64,000 nt of DNA from DAIUFH01 sp036844705 (GCA_036844705.1 DAIUFH010000002.1:1-64000), one strand, 5' to 3'. Positions 9,226-17,838 are shown, counted from the stretch's first letter. Notes: generated by a model not told the origin, from the letters alone. Made by a program: numbers and translations.

Positions 9226-9393
9226 ATGGAACAAAGAACATGTAAAAACTGTAATAAAATTTTTACAGGAGATGATGAACTTTGTAGTGAATGCAAGATA
9301 AACAAAGGTAGTACTGATGGAAAAAGTGATAGGCTTGCTGCTACTATTGAAGCTTTGGCAGTTATGAAAAGCTATAAGGAATTAAAAAAATAA
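9226..9393 (+). CDS. small zinc-ribbon protein, 55 aa
   Basis: A short reading frame with a strong ribosome-binding site (AGGAGG at 9214-9219, 6 nt before ATG). The product has four cysteines as CKNC and CSEC separated by 13 residues, a classic zinc-ribbon spacing. They are followed by a basic/acidic linker and a helical tail, RLAATIEALAVMKSYKELKK. This resembles small flagellar- or regulator-like zinc ribbons but I do not recognise a named family. It is monocistronic between deoD and the Na/Pi cotransporter gene. Coding is supported by the RBS and the cysteine pattern; function is unknown. Confidence 0.65.
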   Translation: MEQRTCKNCNKIFTGDDELCSECKINKGSTDGKSDRLAATIEALAVMKSYKELKK

Positions 9394-9522
9394 TGCGACT
9401 TCTTTAGAGTAAAAGTTAGTTATGATTATGTGATGCTTATGGAAATTCTAAATATATTGTGATAATATATAATTGAATTTTTGTGTGGAAAATTGAATAT
9501 GTAAGAATTTGGAGGGCTTCTT

Positions 9523-11193
9523 ATGAAAGAACTAATTTTTGGATTAATCGGTGGTACTGCACTGCTTATGTATGGTGTAGACAAAATGGGAGAAAGTTTG
9601 GAGAAGGCATCAGGGGATATCATGAAGAAGATGCTTTCGATTTTAACAGGTAAGGTTTGGAGTGCTTTTTTAGTAGGTACATTTCTAACAGCCTTAGTTC
9701 AAAGTAGTACAGCGGTAACAGTACTGACCGTTGGTTTTGTTAGTGCAGGTCTTATGAATTTATCACAGGCATTGGGAGTTATATATGGAGCAAATATTGG
9801 GACAACCATAACAGCTCAGTTGATGGCCTTTAGTTTTAGCTTTAAATTAACCGAAATTGCTTTACCTGTGTTGGGAATAGGCTTTGCGATTTCGATTATA
9901 TCCAAAAATAAGAATATAAAACATATGGGTGAAGCGTTGATGGGATTTGGTATGATGTTTTTAGGTCTTAGTATTCTAAACTCTGGGATTCCATATATGC
10001 AGGGAAATTCAACTCTAAGATATTTCTTCCAGAACTACGCTTCTAACCCATTTATAGCGATACTCTTAGGTATAATAGCAACAGCTCTTGTACATAGCAG
10101 TGCTGCTACAGTAGGTTTGGTTATGGTATTGGGACAAGCAGGGTTGTTGGATTTACAATCGGCTATTTGTATAATGATGGGTGACAATATTGGAACCTGT
10201 ATTACAGCACAACTGGCAAGCATGACGGGTACTCTAAATGCTAGAAGAACCGCATGGGGACATACTTTATTCAACATAATTGGGGTTTTATTGGTAGCAG
10301 TTGTATTGCCATACTTTACCTTGTTTGTAGAATTTATAACTAATCATTTACAACCTAATGGTGGTCTAGAAGCCCAAATTGCTAATTCTCATACAATATT
10401 TAATGTAATCAATGCTGCAATATTTTTACCTTTTAATGATTATTATGTAAAATTTCTTCAAACCATTATAAGAAGCGAGAATGAACATGAGCATGATAGT
10501 AAAGCCTTATATCTGGACAAGTTGTTATTGGATACACCTGCTGCTGCCTTAAAAGCATCACTGTCTGAAATAATTAGAGGAACAGAATTGTCAAAGGAAA
10601 TGGTTAATAATTCTTTAGAAGGTCTGTTTGATTCAGATATGGAGATGGAAGATTTACACCGCAATGAAGATATTATTAATCAACTGCAGAGGGAAATTAC
10701 CCAATATATGGTTGAGGTAGGCAAAAATCCTCTTTCGGATTCCTATTCTATTATGGTGACTGCTGTAATTAACAGTATCAATAATATAGAAAGAATCGGT
10801 GACCATTCAATTGATATAGCAAAGTTAACACTAGAAAAAAAAGAAAAAAATCTATTTTTTTCAGATGTTGCTAATAGTGAATTAAAAACCCTAAGAGATA
10901 TGGTTATAAAAATGATTGATAAGTCTCTAGAAGCTTTAAAGGATAGTGAGGATATTTCATTAAAAGATATATCCAGGATGGAAGATTTGATAGATCAATA
11001 TTCCAAAGAAATATCAAATCACCATATAATTCGTCTTGAAAAAGGTAAATGTACTATTGAATCCGGGATAGTTTTCTTAGAAATAGTAAATCATTTTGAA
11101 CGTATTGCAGATCATGTATATAAAACTTCTCTGCTTTCTAATGATGGATTAAGAGGTAAAGAAATACAAAATGTAAAAGGTGCATCAAAATAA
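9523..11193 (+). CDS. Na/Pi cotransporter family protein with C-terminal PhoU domain
   Basis: A 556-residue NptA-type membrane protein. Two inverted halves carry the duplicated motif seen as TALVQSSTAVTVLTVGFV (about residues 62-79) and TALVHSSAATVGLVMVLG (about 189-206), each followed by GANIGTT or GDNIGTC. The QSS/HSS motifs form the sodium and phosphate sites in this family. From about residue 335 the protein turns into a soluble helical PhoU-like domain containing INSINNIERIGDHSIDIAK and EIVNHFERIADHVYK. It likely imports phosphate or helps regulate it. Start ATG at 9523 follows GGAGGGCTTCTT. Confidence 0.9.
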   Translation: MKELIFGLIGGTALLMYGVDKMGESLEKASGDIMKKMLSILTGKVWSAFLVGTFLTALVQSSTAVTVLTVGFVSAGLMNLSQALGVIYGANIGTTITAQLMAFSFSFKLTEIALPVLGIGFAISIISKNKNIKHMGEALMGFGMMFLGLSILNSGIPYMQGNSTLRYFFQNYASNPFIAILLGIIATALVHSSAATVGLVMVLGQAGLLDLQSAICIMMGDNIGTCITAQLASMTGTLNARRTAWGHTLFNIIGVLLVAVVLPYFTLFVEFITNHLQPNGGLEAQIANSHTIFNVINAAIFLPFNDYYVKFLQTIIRSENEHEHDSKALYLDKLLLDTPAAALKASLSEIIRGTELSKEMVNNSLEGLFDSDMEMEDLHRNEDIINQLQREITQYMVEVGKNPLSDSYSIMVTAVINSINNIERIGDHSIDIAKLTLEKKEKNLFFSDVANSELKTLRDMVIKMIDKSLEALKDSEDISLKDISRMEDLIDQYSKEISNHHIIRLEKGKCTIESGIVFLEIVNHFERIADHVYKTSLLSNDGLRGKEIQNVKGASK

Positions 11194-11287
11194 GTCAGTA
11201 AGAATTTTATAAATTTATATAAATATGACTTAAGTCCCTAATTATATTTAATATTAGGAAGAAATGCTAGTAGTTGCAACATTAAAC

Positions 11288-11317
11288 TGCAACGAGTTGG
11301 AAATCAATCTCGTTGCA
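11288..11317 (+). other. hairpin downstream of the Na/Pi cotransporter gene
   Basis: A perfect 9-bp stem, TGCAACGAG / CTCGTTGCA, with a 12-nt loop. An overlapping alternative pairing uses GTTGCA at about 11273 with TGCAAC at 11288. There is no clear T run, so it is a weak terminator or a leader structure of nrdJ. Confidence 0.4.
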
Positions 11318-11366
11318 TTATATATTGCCATGGATTAATACATGTTGTATTTTGTAAAGCGAGGGT

Positions 11367-11382
11367 ATACAATATTTAGTAT
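11367..11382 (+). promoter_or_regulatory. NrdR-box-like operator upstream of nrdJ
   Basis: ATACAATATTTAGTAT matches the published NrdR box consensus acaCwAtATaTwGtgt at 13 of 16 positions, including the central CwATAT and the TwG. It lies 36 bp before the nrdJ start. NrdR boxes usually occur in pairs; I see no convincing second copy. Confidence 0.5.
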
Positions 11383-11418
11383 ATGTATTTTGAATTTGAT
11401 ATTTGTAGGGGGATTTTT

Positions 11419-13548
11419 ATGTTAAAAGTTGAGAAGAGAAATGGAATGATAGTTGACTTTCAGGAAGATAAAATAGAGATAGCAATTACCAAGGCTATGA
11501 AGGAAACCGATAAGGGTGCTGATGAATTAGTAGCCAAAAAGATTGCCCAGGCAGCCTTAGGAGAGTTTAAAGAATTAGGAAAAGTCAATATAGAGCAGAT
11601 TCAGGATTTTGTAGAAGTGGAATTAATGAAAGCAAGACCTGATGCTGCAAAAAAATATATAATATATCGAGAAGAGAGAGCAAAGTTAAGGGAACAAGGC
11701 TGGAGTATGACGGATTTGCAAAGAGATATCTATGAGAAAAAGTATAGATATGACTCCGAGACATTTGATCAATTTCTAGATAGAGTTAGCGGTGGCAATA
11801 ATCCAATTAAAAAGGCTATTAAGGATAAGAAATTTATGCCTGCCGGTAGAATATTAGCAGGCAGGGGTTTGGACAAATTAGGAAGAAAGATTACTCTTAG
11901 CAATTGTTATGTAATGCCTAAGGTCGAAGATAATATCGAATCAATATTCGATACTGCAAAGTATTTGGCAAGAACTTATTCATATGGTGGTGGAGTAGGA
12001 CTTACCTTGTCAAAGCTTAGGCCAAAGGGTGCAAAGGTGAACAATGCTGCATCCTCTACAACGGGAGCTGTATCCTTTATGGACTTATACTCCATGGTCA
12101 CTGGACTGATTGGAATGAGGGGTAGACGTGGGGCCTTGATGCTTAACTTGGACGTGAATCACCCTGACATAGAGGATTTTATAGATGTTAAAAATGATTT
12201 AAATAAAGTTACCTATGCAAATATCTCCGTAAATGTTAATGATGCATTTATGAAGGCAGTTAAAAATGATGAAGAATATGAATTGTATTTTAAAGTTGAG
12301 GCAACGGGTGAAGAAATCAGTAAGAAGATAAGAGCAAAGGATTTATATAAGGTTTTGGCCAAGAATAACTGGAATATGGCAGAGCCAGGTGTATTATTTA
12401 CGAATCGGATTGGCTCATGGCATCTCATGAGTGAAGATGAAACATTTGAATTTGCAGGTGTAAATCCATGTGCTGAAGAGACTCTTCCTGCTTTTGGAAG
12501 TTGTAACCTTGCGTCAATTAATTTGAGTGAATTCGTTAAAAGTCCATTTACTAGATACGCTAGATTTGAATTTGAAAAATTCATTGAAATGGTTCGTAAT
12601 GGTGTTATATATCTTAATGAAGTATTGGACGAAAATATGGAACTGCATCCATTAAAAGAACAAAGAGAAATGTCTAGGAATTTAAGGCAAATAGGTCTAG
12701 GTATAATGGGTCTTGCTGATATGTTTATTAAGTTGGGTATAAAATATGGTAGCAGTGAGTCTATAAGCCTTATTCACCAAATTGGGAGAACTATGATAAA
12801 TGAAGCTTTAAGACAATCTGCATTGTTAGCTAAGGAACAAGGTAGCTTCCCTAAATATAATGCTGAGGCGATTCTTAACTCACCATTTCTAATATCAAAT
12901 GCAGATGAGGATGTATTGGAACTAATAACGGAATATGGGTTGAGAAACAGTCAATTATTGACAATACCTCCTACAGGTAGTATTTCAACCCTTATAGGAT
13001 GTAGCAATGGTGTGGAACCAATTTTCCAAGTATCGTATACAAGAAAATCTGAGTCCTTGCATCATGAGGATACCTATTATAAGGTATTTACCTCTATTGT
13101 TAAGGAATATATGGATAAAAATAACTTAAGTAGAGAAGATGAATTGCCGGAATTCTTTGTGACAACCTCAAATCTTGATTACAAGGATAGAATAGAGGTA
13201 CAGGCTGCATGGCAGCAATATATTGATGCAAGTATTTCATCTACAGTAAATATACCAAATAGCTTTACCGTAGAACAGGTAGAAGATCTTTATATGTATG
13301 CATGGGAAAAGGGACTAAAAGGTATTACCATTTATCGTGATGGATGTGCACGAAGCGGTATATTAATAACAAATAAGGCAAAGAGCAAGATTGAAAAAAT
13401 TGAGGAATTACAACAGGAAATAAATATGTTAGCAGCAGAGCAATTAATGGAGGATCCGGATACATGTCCAATGTGTGGAGGAAAGATAAACCATACAGGT
13501 GGATGTTCTGAATGTCAAGACTGTGGATATAGTCCATGTTCAATTTAA
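11419..13548 (+). CDS. nrdJ: adenosylcobalamin-dependent (class II) ribonucleoside-diphosphate reductase
   Basis: A 709-residue class II ribonucleotide reductase that makes deoxynucleotides using coenzyme B12, with no need for oxygen. Domains in order: an N-terminal ATP-cone (about 1-90) for allosteric control; the ten-stranded barrel with the redox Cys in LSNCYVMPK, the specificity-loop region, and the catalytic NPCAEE (Asn, thiyl-radical Cys, Glu) with FGSCNLASINL; and a Cys-rich tail with CPMCGGKINHTGGCSECQDC that reloads the active-site disulfide. An in-frame ATG lies at 11383, but AGGGGGA is 5-6 nt before 11419 and homologues start near MLKVEKRNG, so 11419 is used. An NrdR-like box lies upstream. 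Confidence 0.93.
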   Translation: MLKVEKRNGMIVDFQEDKIEIAITKAMKETDKGADELVAKKIAQAALGEFKELGKVNIEQIQDFVEVELMKARPDAAKKYIIYREERAKLREQGWSMTDLQRDIYEKKYRYDSETFDQFLDRVSGGNNPIKKAIKDKKFMPAGRILAGRGLDKLGRKITLSNCYVMPKVEDNIESIFDTAKYLARTYSYGGGVGLTLSKLRPKGAKVNNAASSTTGAVSFMDLYSMVTGLIGMRGRRGALMLNLDVNHPDIEDFIDVKNDLNKVTYANISVNVNDAFMKAVKNDEEYELYFKVEATGEEISKKIRAKDLYKVLAKNNWNMAEPGVLFTNRIGSWHLMSEDETFEFAGVNPCAEETLPAFGSCNLASINLSEFVKSPFTRYARFEFEKFIEMVRNGVIYLNEVLDENMELHPLKEQREMSRNLRQIGLGIMGLADMFIKLGIKYGSSESISLIHQIGRTMINEALRQSALLAKEQGSFPKYNAEAILNSPFLISNADEDVLELITEYGLRNSQLLTIPPTGSISTLIGCSNGVEPIFQVSYTRKSESLHHEDTYYKVFTSIVKEYMDKNNLSREDELPEFFVTTSNLDYKDRIEVQAAWQQYIDASISSTVNIPNSFTVEQVEDLYMYAWEKGLKGITIYRDGCARSGILITNKAKSKIEKIEELQQEINMLAAEQLMEDPDTCPMCGGKINHTGGCSECQDCGYSPCSI

Positions 13549-13603
13549 CGATTGACAGTTGACAATTGAAGATATAAAAATACTGCAAGCTGTCATTATG
13601 AGT

Positions 13604-13640
13604 TAGAAATTCACAATGCACAAATCACAATTGAAGGAGA
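13604..13640. repeat. 7-bp-periodic repeat, TTCACAA version
   Basis: AATTCACAATGCACAAATCACAATT-type sequence with period 7, on the opposite strand sense to the copy at 13716. Confidence 0.65.
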
Positions 13641-13715
13641 AAGTCTTAATTATTTTGGTAATAACACACATTATATTAAATAATCTTTAATCCAATTAAT
13701 AGGATTTCTTTGAAT

Positions 13716-13742
13716 TAATTGTGAACTGTGAATTGTGAATTA
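13716..13742. repeat. 7-bp-periodic repeat, ATTGTGA version
   Basis: Tandem ATTGTGA ACTGTGA ATTGTGA units immediately upstream of the MFS gene. The rest of 13549-13768 is AT-rich and shows no gene or clear promoter. Confidence 0.75.
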
Positions 13743-13768
13743 TTATCTTTTTGAAAGTAGGGAAGGTG

Positions 13769-14956
13769 TTGAATAGCAAATTAAAGAAGGTAATGATATT
13801 TGGTGCGCTGATATGGACTATAACAAATTTTCATCATCCTGTTACCCCTAGTCACTTTACAAATTTGGGAATGCCTAATCATATATTTGGAACATCTTAT
13901 GCAATGATGGTATTTACAAGTTTTTTAACGGCGCCAATTTGGGGTAGTTGGGGAGATAGAAATAGTCGAATGAAGGTATTGTTTTTATCAACATTTATTT
14001 ATGGAATAGGACAATTAGGATTTGGTCTTTCCAAATCTTTGGGCAGTATTCTATTTTTCAGAGGGATATCAGGAGTTGCCAATGGGGGATTTAGTGGTGG
14101 TTTGATGGCTGCTATAGTTGATACTACAACTGAAGAAAATAGAGGAATAGCCATGTCAAATTATACAGCTATAATGTTAGTTATGACATCTATAGGATTT
14201 TTAATTGGAGGCTTGTTAGGAGATATAAATCCACAATATGTTATTTTTATTCAAGCCATATCAATGATTATAGTAAGTTTTGGATTTATATTTATAGTTG
14301 GGGAAACGAATTCAAAATCTAATTCATATTCCGATAAGAAAGTGGTTTTCATATGGGATATACTTAGAGATGCTAAGAACTCTAAGGAAGTATTTAGTCC
14401 TTGGGTAGTTGTTTTTCTTGGAATAACGTTTTTTATATATATTGCCCAATCAAGTAATGTAAATGCCTTTAATTATTATTTAAAAGAGCAGCTTGATTTA
14501 AAGCCTATAGTAAATGGTGTATGGAAAACGGTTACTGGCATTGTAGGGTTAATTGCTAATTTAACCATTAATGCTTGGATATTTAGAAAAAAAGATATAT
14601 TGAGTTCATTGGTTGGGATAATATTGCTCTCAGTTATTTCAGGAATTATGATATTGTTAAATACAGCAATATATCCTTTTATGATATGGAATTTAATATT
14701 CTATACCCTCATTACTATTTTAATTCCAATACTTCAGAATCTAGCAGTAGAAGGAGATAGTAAGGATGTTGGTTTTATGTCAGGGATATATAATGCAATA
14801 AGAGCTTTGGGTGAAGTATTTGGCTCAACTGTAGCTGGTTTTACCTACAATATCAGTAGTTTAGCACCTTTTGCTTTAGCAGCTGGGTCCTTATCTATAG
14901 CTTTTATATTGAGTCTAATTGGAAGAAGGAGTAATCAATTAAAAATTAGAAATTAA
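13769..14956 (+). CDS. MFS transporter
   Basis: A 395-residue major facilitator with 12 predicted hydrophobic segments. The loop 2-3 motif reads GSWGDRNSRMKVL, a version of the MFS GxxxDRxGRR signature, and helix 5 carries IGGLLGD. The central loop is short and charged. The start is uncertain: in-frame TTG at 13751, GTG at 13766 and TTG at 13769; AGGGAAGG at 13759-13766 best fits 13769. Related to drug or sugar exporters; the substrate is not readable. It stands alone, preceded by heptad repeats and followed by a strong terminator. Confidence 0.8.
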   Translation: MNSKLKKVMIFGALIWTITNFHHPVTPSHFTNLGMPNHIFGTSYAMMVFTSFLTAPIWGSWGDRNSRMKVLFLSTFIYGIGQLGFGLSKSLGSILFFRGISGVANGGFSGGLMAAIVDTTTEENRGIAMSNYTAIMLVMTSIGFLIGGLLGDINPQYVIFIQAISMIIVSFGFIFIVGETNSKSNSYSDKKVVFIWDILRDAKNSKEVFSPWVVVFLGITFFIYIAQSSNVNAFNYYLKEQLDLKPIVNGVWKTVTGIVGLIANLTINAWIFRKKDILSSLVGIILLSVISGIMILLNTAIYPFMIWNLIFYTLITILIPILQNLAVEGDSKDVGFMSGIYNAIRALGEVFGSTVAGFTYNISSLAPFALAAGSLSIAFILSLIGRRSNQLKIRN

Positions 14957-14961
14957 AACAT

Positions 14962-14991
14962 AAACCTGAAAATCGAAAGATTTTCAGGTTT
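14962..14991. terminator. terminator between MFS gene and ald
   Basis: A 13-bp perfect stem, AAACCTGAAAATC / GATTTTCAGGTTT, closed by a GAAA loop, with a T-rich tail on the plus strand. It serves the MFS gene and may also stop minus-strand transcription from ald. Confidence 0.85.
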
Positions 14992-14998
14992 ATTTCTC

Positions 14999-15065
14999 TT
15001 AGTTCTTAACTCTTAGTTCTTAACTCTTAGTTCTTAACTCTTAGTTCTTAACTCTTAGTTCTTAA
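14999..15065. repeat. tandem 14-bp (2 x 7) repeat AGTTCTTAACTCTT
   Basis: Almost five perfect tandem copies of AGTTCTTAACTCTT end exactly at the ald stop codon (TAG on the minus strand at 15068-15066). The reverse complement, AAGAGTTAAGAACT, is the version seen at 21.5, 36.7, 39.7, 45.7 and 55.6 kb. Confidence 0.9.
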
Positions 15066-16235
15066 CTAGCTCAAAGCTTTTGAGGTGTTTAATATATATT
15101 CTAGCGGAGTATATTCATATCCAAAGGCATCAGCAACTGATTTATAGGTGATTTTACCATCTACTATGTTTACACCTTTAGCCAAGGAGGAGTCTTCTTT
15201 TACAGCTTGGAACCAACCTTTGTTTGCTAATTTAATAGTATATCCAAGAGTGACATTGGTTAAAGCCAATGTAGAAGTTTGAGGTACTGCACCAGGTATA
15301 TTTGCTACTGCATAGTGAATAACCCCGTGTTTAACGAATATTGGATCGGCATGTGTAGTAGGATGATCAATGGTTTCAACGCTGCCACCTTGGTCTATAG
15401 CAACGTCGACTATAACTGTACCAGGCTTCATAGATTTTACTATTTCTTCAGTTATAAGTTTAGGAGCCTTTGCCCCAGGAATTAAAACTGAACCGATTAC
15501 TAAATCAGCAGTTTTGCAAGCTTCCTTGATATTGTAGTTGTTTGAATACAATGTTTCAATTCTCCCCATAAATACCTCACTTAAATAACGAAGTCTTTCT
15601 ACTACAACATCAAGAACTGTAACTCTGCATCCAAGACCTATAGCTCTTCTAATTGAACCAGTCCCAACAATCCCTGCACCTACAACTACAACATGAGCAG
15701 GAGCTACTCCAGGAACACCATCAATTAACATACCCTTTCCACCACGAGTCTTTTCCATATAGATAGCACCTTGTTGAACGGCCATACGACCGGCAATCTC
15801 GCTCATAAGAGTGTCAGCACCTNNNNNNNNNNCGCTCATAGGAGCAAGTAAAGGAAGGGACTTATCTAATTTTTGTACTGTTTCATATGCTATTGCAACA
15901 ACGCCAGTATCCATTAAAGCTTTTACTAAACTTTTTTCGGCAGCTAAGTGTAAATAAGTAAATAATATTAAATTTTTTTTAAAGTATTTGTATTCTGTTT
16001 CTTGAGGCTCTTTTACTTTCATGATCATATCTGCTTGTTTCCAGACTTCTGCAACATCGGTAATTATTTCGGCGCCATGGGCTGCATATTCTTCATTCTG
16101 GAAGCCAGAACCTAAGCCCGCTCCTGTTTCAACTAAAACCTTGTGTCCATTTCTTATAAGACCATCAACACCCGCTGGCGTTAGTGAAACTCTGTCTTCT
16201 TGAGCTTTAATCTCCTTAGGTACTCCTATTATCAT
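15066..16235 (-). CDS. ald: alanine dehydrogenase (interrupted by a scaffold gap)
   Basis: NAD-dependent alanine dehydrogenase, interconverting alanine with pyruvate plus ammonia. [26 protein letters not shown], the Rossmann motif [10 protein letters not shown], and [20 protein letters not shown] are family signatures. The start ATG at 16235 has AAGGAGG 8 nt upstream; the longer frame to 16322 lacks an RBS. Ten N at 15823-15832 fall inside the gene. Sequence on both sides of the gap repeats the CGCTCAT that encodes the MSE motif, so about 33 bp (11 codons) look surplus. Without them the protein would be 378 residues, the usual family length. The true gene is therefore probably intact. Confidence 0.9.
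   Translation of the reverse strand: MIIGVPKEIKAQEDRVSLTPAGVDGLIRNGHKVLVETGAGLGSGFQNEEYAAHGAEIITDVAEVWKQADMIMKVKEPQETEYKYFKKNLILFTYLHLAAEKSLVKALMDTGVVAIAYETVQKLDKSLPLLAPMSXXXXGADTLMSEIAGRMAVQQGAIYMEKTRGGKGMLIDGVPGVAPAHVVVVGAGIVGTGSIRRAIGLGCRVTVLDVVVERLRYLSEVFMGRIETLYSNNYNIKEACKTADLVIGSVLIPGAKAPKLITEEIVKSMKPGTVIVDVAIDQGGSVETIDHPTTHADPIFVKHGVIHYAVANIPGAVPQTSTLALTNVTLGYTIKLANKGWFQAVKEDSSLAKGVNIVDGKITYKSVADAFGYEYTPLEYILNTSKALS
15823..15832. other. assembly gap (10 N)
   Basis: Ten consecutive N inside ald. CGCTCATAAGAG lies just before the contig end and CGCTCATAGGAG just after the gap, which suggests an unmerged overlap between contigs, not missing sequence. Confidence 0.95.
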
Positions 16236-16375
16236 TGTGCATTCCTCCTTAAAAAAATAAATACTTAAAATAATTATATTATGAAAACGTTTACTAGTAT
16301 ATAATAATTTAAGTTTTAACAATTAAAAATTCGAAATTGAAACCAACCTAAGTAACCTAAGTAAACCTAAGTAAA

Positions 16376-16404
16376 TTGACTACATTTATCTACTGTGTTA
16401 TACT
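16376..16404 (+). promoter_or_regulatory. sigma-A promoter of the murI leader
   Basis: TTGACT (16376-16381), 17-bp spacer, TATACT (16399-16404). It drives a leader of roughly 225 nt in front of murI. The sequence just upstream (16346-16374) has three imperfect copies of CCTAAGTAA. Confidence 0.8.
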
Positions 16405-16423
16405 GTTTATATAGTTGAATAAT

Positions 16424-16514
16424 ATCTTATCTATTTGTAATTGAATGGCCTTCAATTATGGCAATTTATAAGATCAAGACTAGTGAGAGGGCTCACTTTT
16501 CTTGGTCTTTTTTT
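16424..16514 (+). promoter_or_regulatory. structured leader / attenuator of murI, class unknown
   Basis: A first stem pairs ATCTTAT (16424-16430) with ATAAGAT (16468-16474) and encloses the hairpin TAATTGAA / TTCAATTA (16438-16445 with 16451-16458). An intrinsic terminator pairs AAGATCAAGA (16470-16479) with TCTTGGTCTT (16500-16509), has an inner AGTGAG / CTCACT stem, and ends in seven T. The 3' strand of the first stem and the 5' arm of the terminator share 16470-16474, so they cannot form together. That is the logic of a riboswitch or attenuator. No T-box motif is present and I recognise no known riboswitch. Confidence 0.6.
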
Positions 16515-16610
16515 ATGACCTAACACAGTTTACGTGTTTTTTCGTAAACTGATGTAGGTCAGATGTCGCGAAGTCTAAATCTTTGATTTAGCCAACGTAG
16601 ACGACTTATA
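16508..16610 (+). promoter_or_regulatory. post-terminator leader element, copy 1
   Basis: Starts with TTTTTTTATGACCTAAC, identical to 54313-54329 in the metK leader, and ends with ATTTAGCCAACGTAG..ACTTATA, which matches 54358-54382 at 20 of 25 positions. Between them are a strong hairpin, 16517-16534 with 16543-16560 (15 of 18 pairs), and the smaller CTAAATC / GATTTAG. Confidence 0.6.
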
Positions 16611-16637
16611 ACAAATAATTATAAAGGGTGTGGAACT

Positions 16638-17441
16638 ATGAATAATAAAAAAATTGGAGTGTTTGATTCAGGTGTAGGTGGGTTAACAGTAGCATTAGAG
16701 GTACTTAATAAGCTTCCGAATGAAGAAGTTGTATATTTTGGAGATACTGCTAGAAATCCTTATGGAGTAAGAACTAAGGAAGAAATAACAAAATTCTCAA
16801 GACAAATAATCAAATTCTTACTTACAAAGGATGTAAAAGCAGTGGTTATAGCTTGCAATACTGCAACGGTTGCCGCTCTTGATTCAGTTCAGAAGGAATT
16901 TGATATTCCTATATTTGGGGTAGTAGGACCAGGAGCTGAGTCAGCAGTAAATTCTACAGCTAATAAAAAGGTAGGTATTATAGCTACTGAAGCTACTGTT
17001 AGGAGCAAATGCTATGACAAATATATTAAAAATATAGATAGTGAAGTTCAGACTTTTTCAATGGCATGTCCTTTATTAGTTTCAATAGCTGAAGAATGTT
17101 TATATGATAGTTCTATTTCATATGAGGCCGTAAAGTATTATACAGAGGATTTAGTGAAAGAAAATATAGATACCCTTGTACTTGGATGTACACATTTTCC
17201 ACTTCATAGGAAGAATATAGAAAAGGTACTAGGGGAAGGAGTTAAAATCGTGGACCCAGCAGTTAGAACTGTAGAAATTCTTAAAAATTATTTAAAAGAA
17301 AACAACTTAGAAAGTGGCAAAAAGGAAAAACTAAATCATGAATTTTATGTAAGTGGCAAAACGGAAAAATTTGCAAAGATATGCAATAGTGTACTTGGCG
17401 GTGAGTATACAGTGGATAAAATTGATATAGATAAGTTTTAG
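16638..17441 (+). CDS. murI: glutamate racemase
   Basis: A 267-residue cytosolic cofactor-independent racemase making D-glutamate for peptidoglycan. The two catalytic cysteines are visible in IACNTATVAAL (C73) and VLGCTHFPL (about C184), and GVFDSGVGGL carries the Asp/Ser that binds glutamate. The start ATG at 16638 follows AAAGGGTGTGG. The gene lies behind a long structured leader with its own promoter and terminator, so premature termination probably controls it. It is followed by a small DUF3870 gene in the same direction. Confidence 0.93.
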   Translation: MNNKKIGVFDSGVGGLTVALEVLNKLPNEEVVYFGDTARNPYGVRTKEEITKFSRQIIKFLLTKDVKAVVIACNTATVAALDSVQKEFDIPIFGVVGPGAESAVNSTANKKVGIIATEATVRSKCYDKYIKNIDSEVQTFSMACPLLVSIAEECLYDSSISYEAVKYYTEDLVKENIDTLVLGCTHFPLHRKNIEKVLGEGVKIVDPAVRTVEILKNYLKENNLESGKKEKLNHEFYVSGKTEKFAKICNSVLGGEYTVDKIDIDKF

Positions 17442-17513
17442 ATGCAATTTTAGGTTGAAATTCTTTTGTTCTAGTGATAAGCTTATTGCAAAAAGTAAAT
17501 CAGGAGAATGAAT

Positions 17514-17837
17514 ATGAAATATCCCAAAAATACTATCTTTGTAACAGGAACAGCTAGACCCATAAAAGAAGATGTAATAAATAATGTTTATCAGGTTTTA
17601 TCATTAAGTTTAGTAATTGACAAGAACACTAATATCATATTAGATGCAGATGCAACTACTATATTAGACATAACACGAAATTTCTTAAAGGAAATATTGA
17701 TTGGCAAAGATTTCATTGAAGATATAAAAGATATAGAGCAGGAGCTAAGAGATAGATTTTTTGCTTTAATTCAAAAACCTTTGATAGCATCCTTGAAGGA
17801 TGCACACAATAAATATAGAATGATAATTGCAAAATAA
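17514..17837 (+). CDS. DUF3870 domain-containing protein
   Basis: A 107-residue protein of the DUF3870 family, recognised by KNTIFVTGTARPIKEDVINN near the N terminus and the LDADATTILDITRNFLKEIL stretch. No function is established. An in-frame ATG at 17508 lies directly against AGGAGA, so the ATG at 17514, about 7 nt from AGGAG, is preferred. It sits 72 bp after murI and before a terminator, possibly cotranscribed. In other Firmicutes this family is often near amino-acid catabolic genes; here the neighbours give no clear clue. Confidence 0.75.
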   Translation: MKYPKNTIFVTGTARPIKEDVINNVYQVLSLSLVIDKNTNIILDADATTILDITRNFLKEILIGKDFIEDIKDIEQELRDRFFALIQKPLIASLKDAHNKYRMIIAK

Positions 17838-17838
17838 G

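Noticed and set aside
16405..16637. T-box leader or 6S RNA for the murI leader
   Set aside because: No T-box AGGGTGGNACCGCG motif and no long bulged 6S-like helix. The shape fits a short attenuator better.
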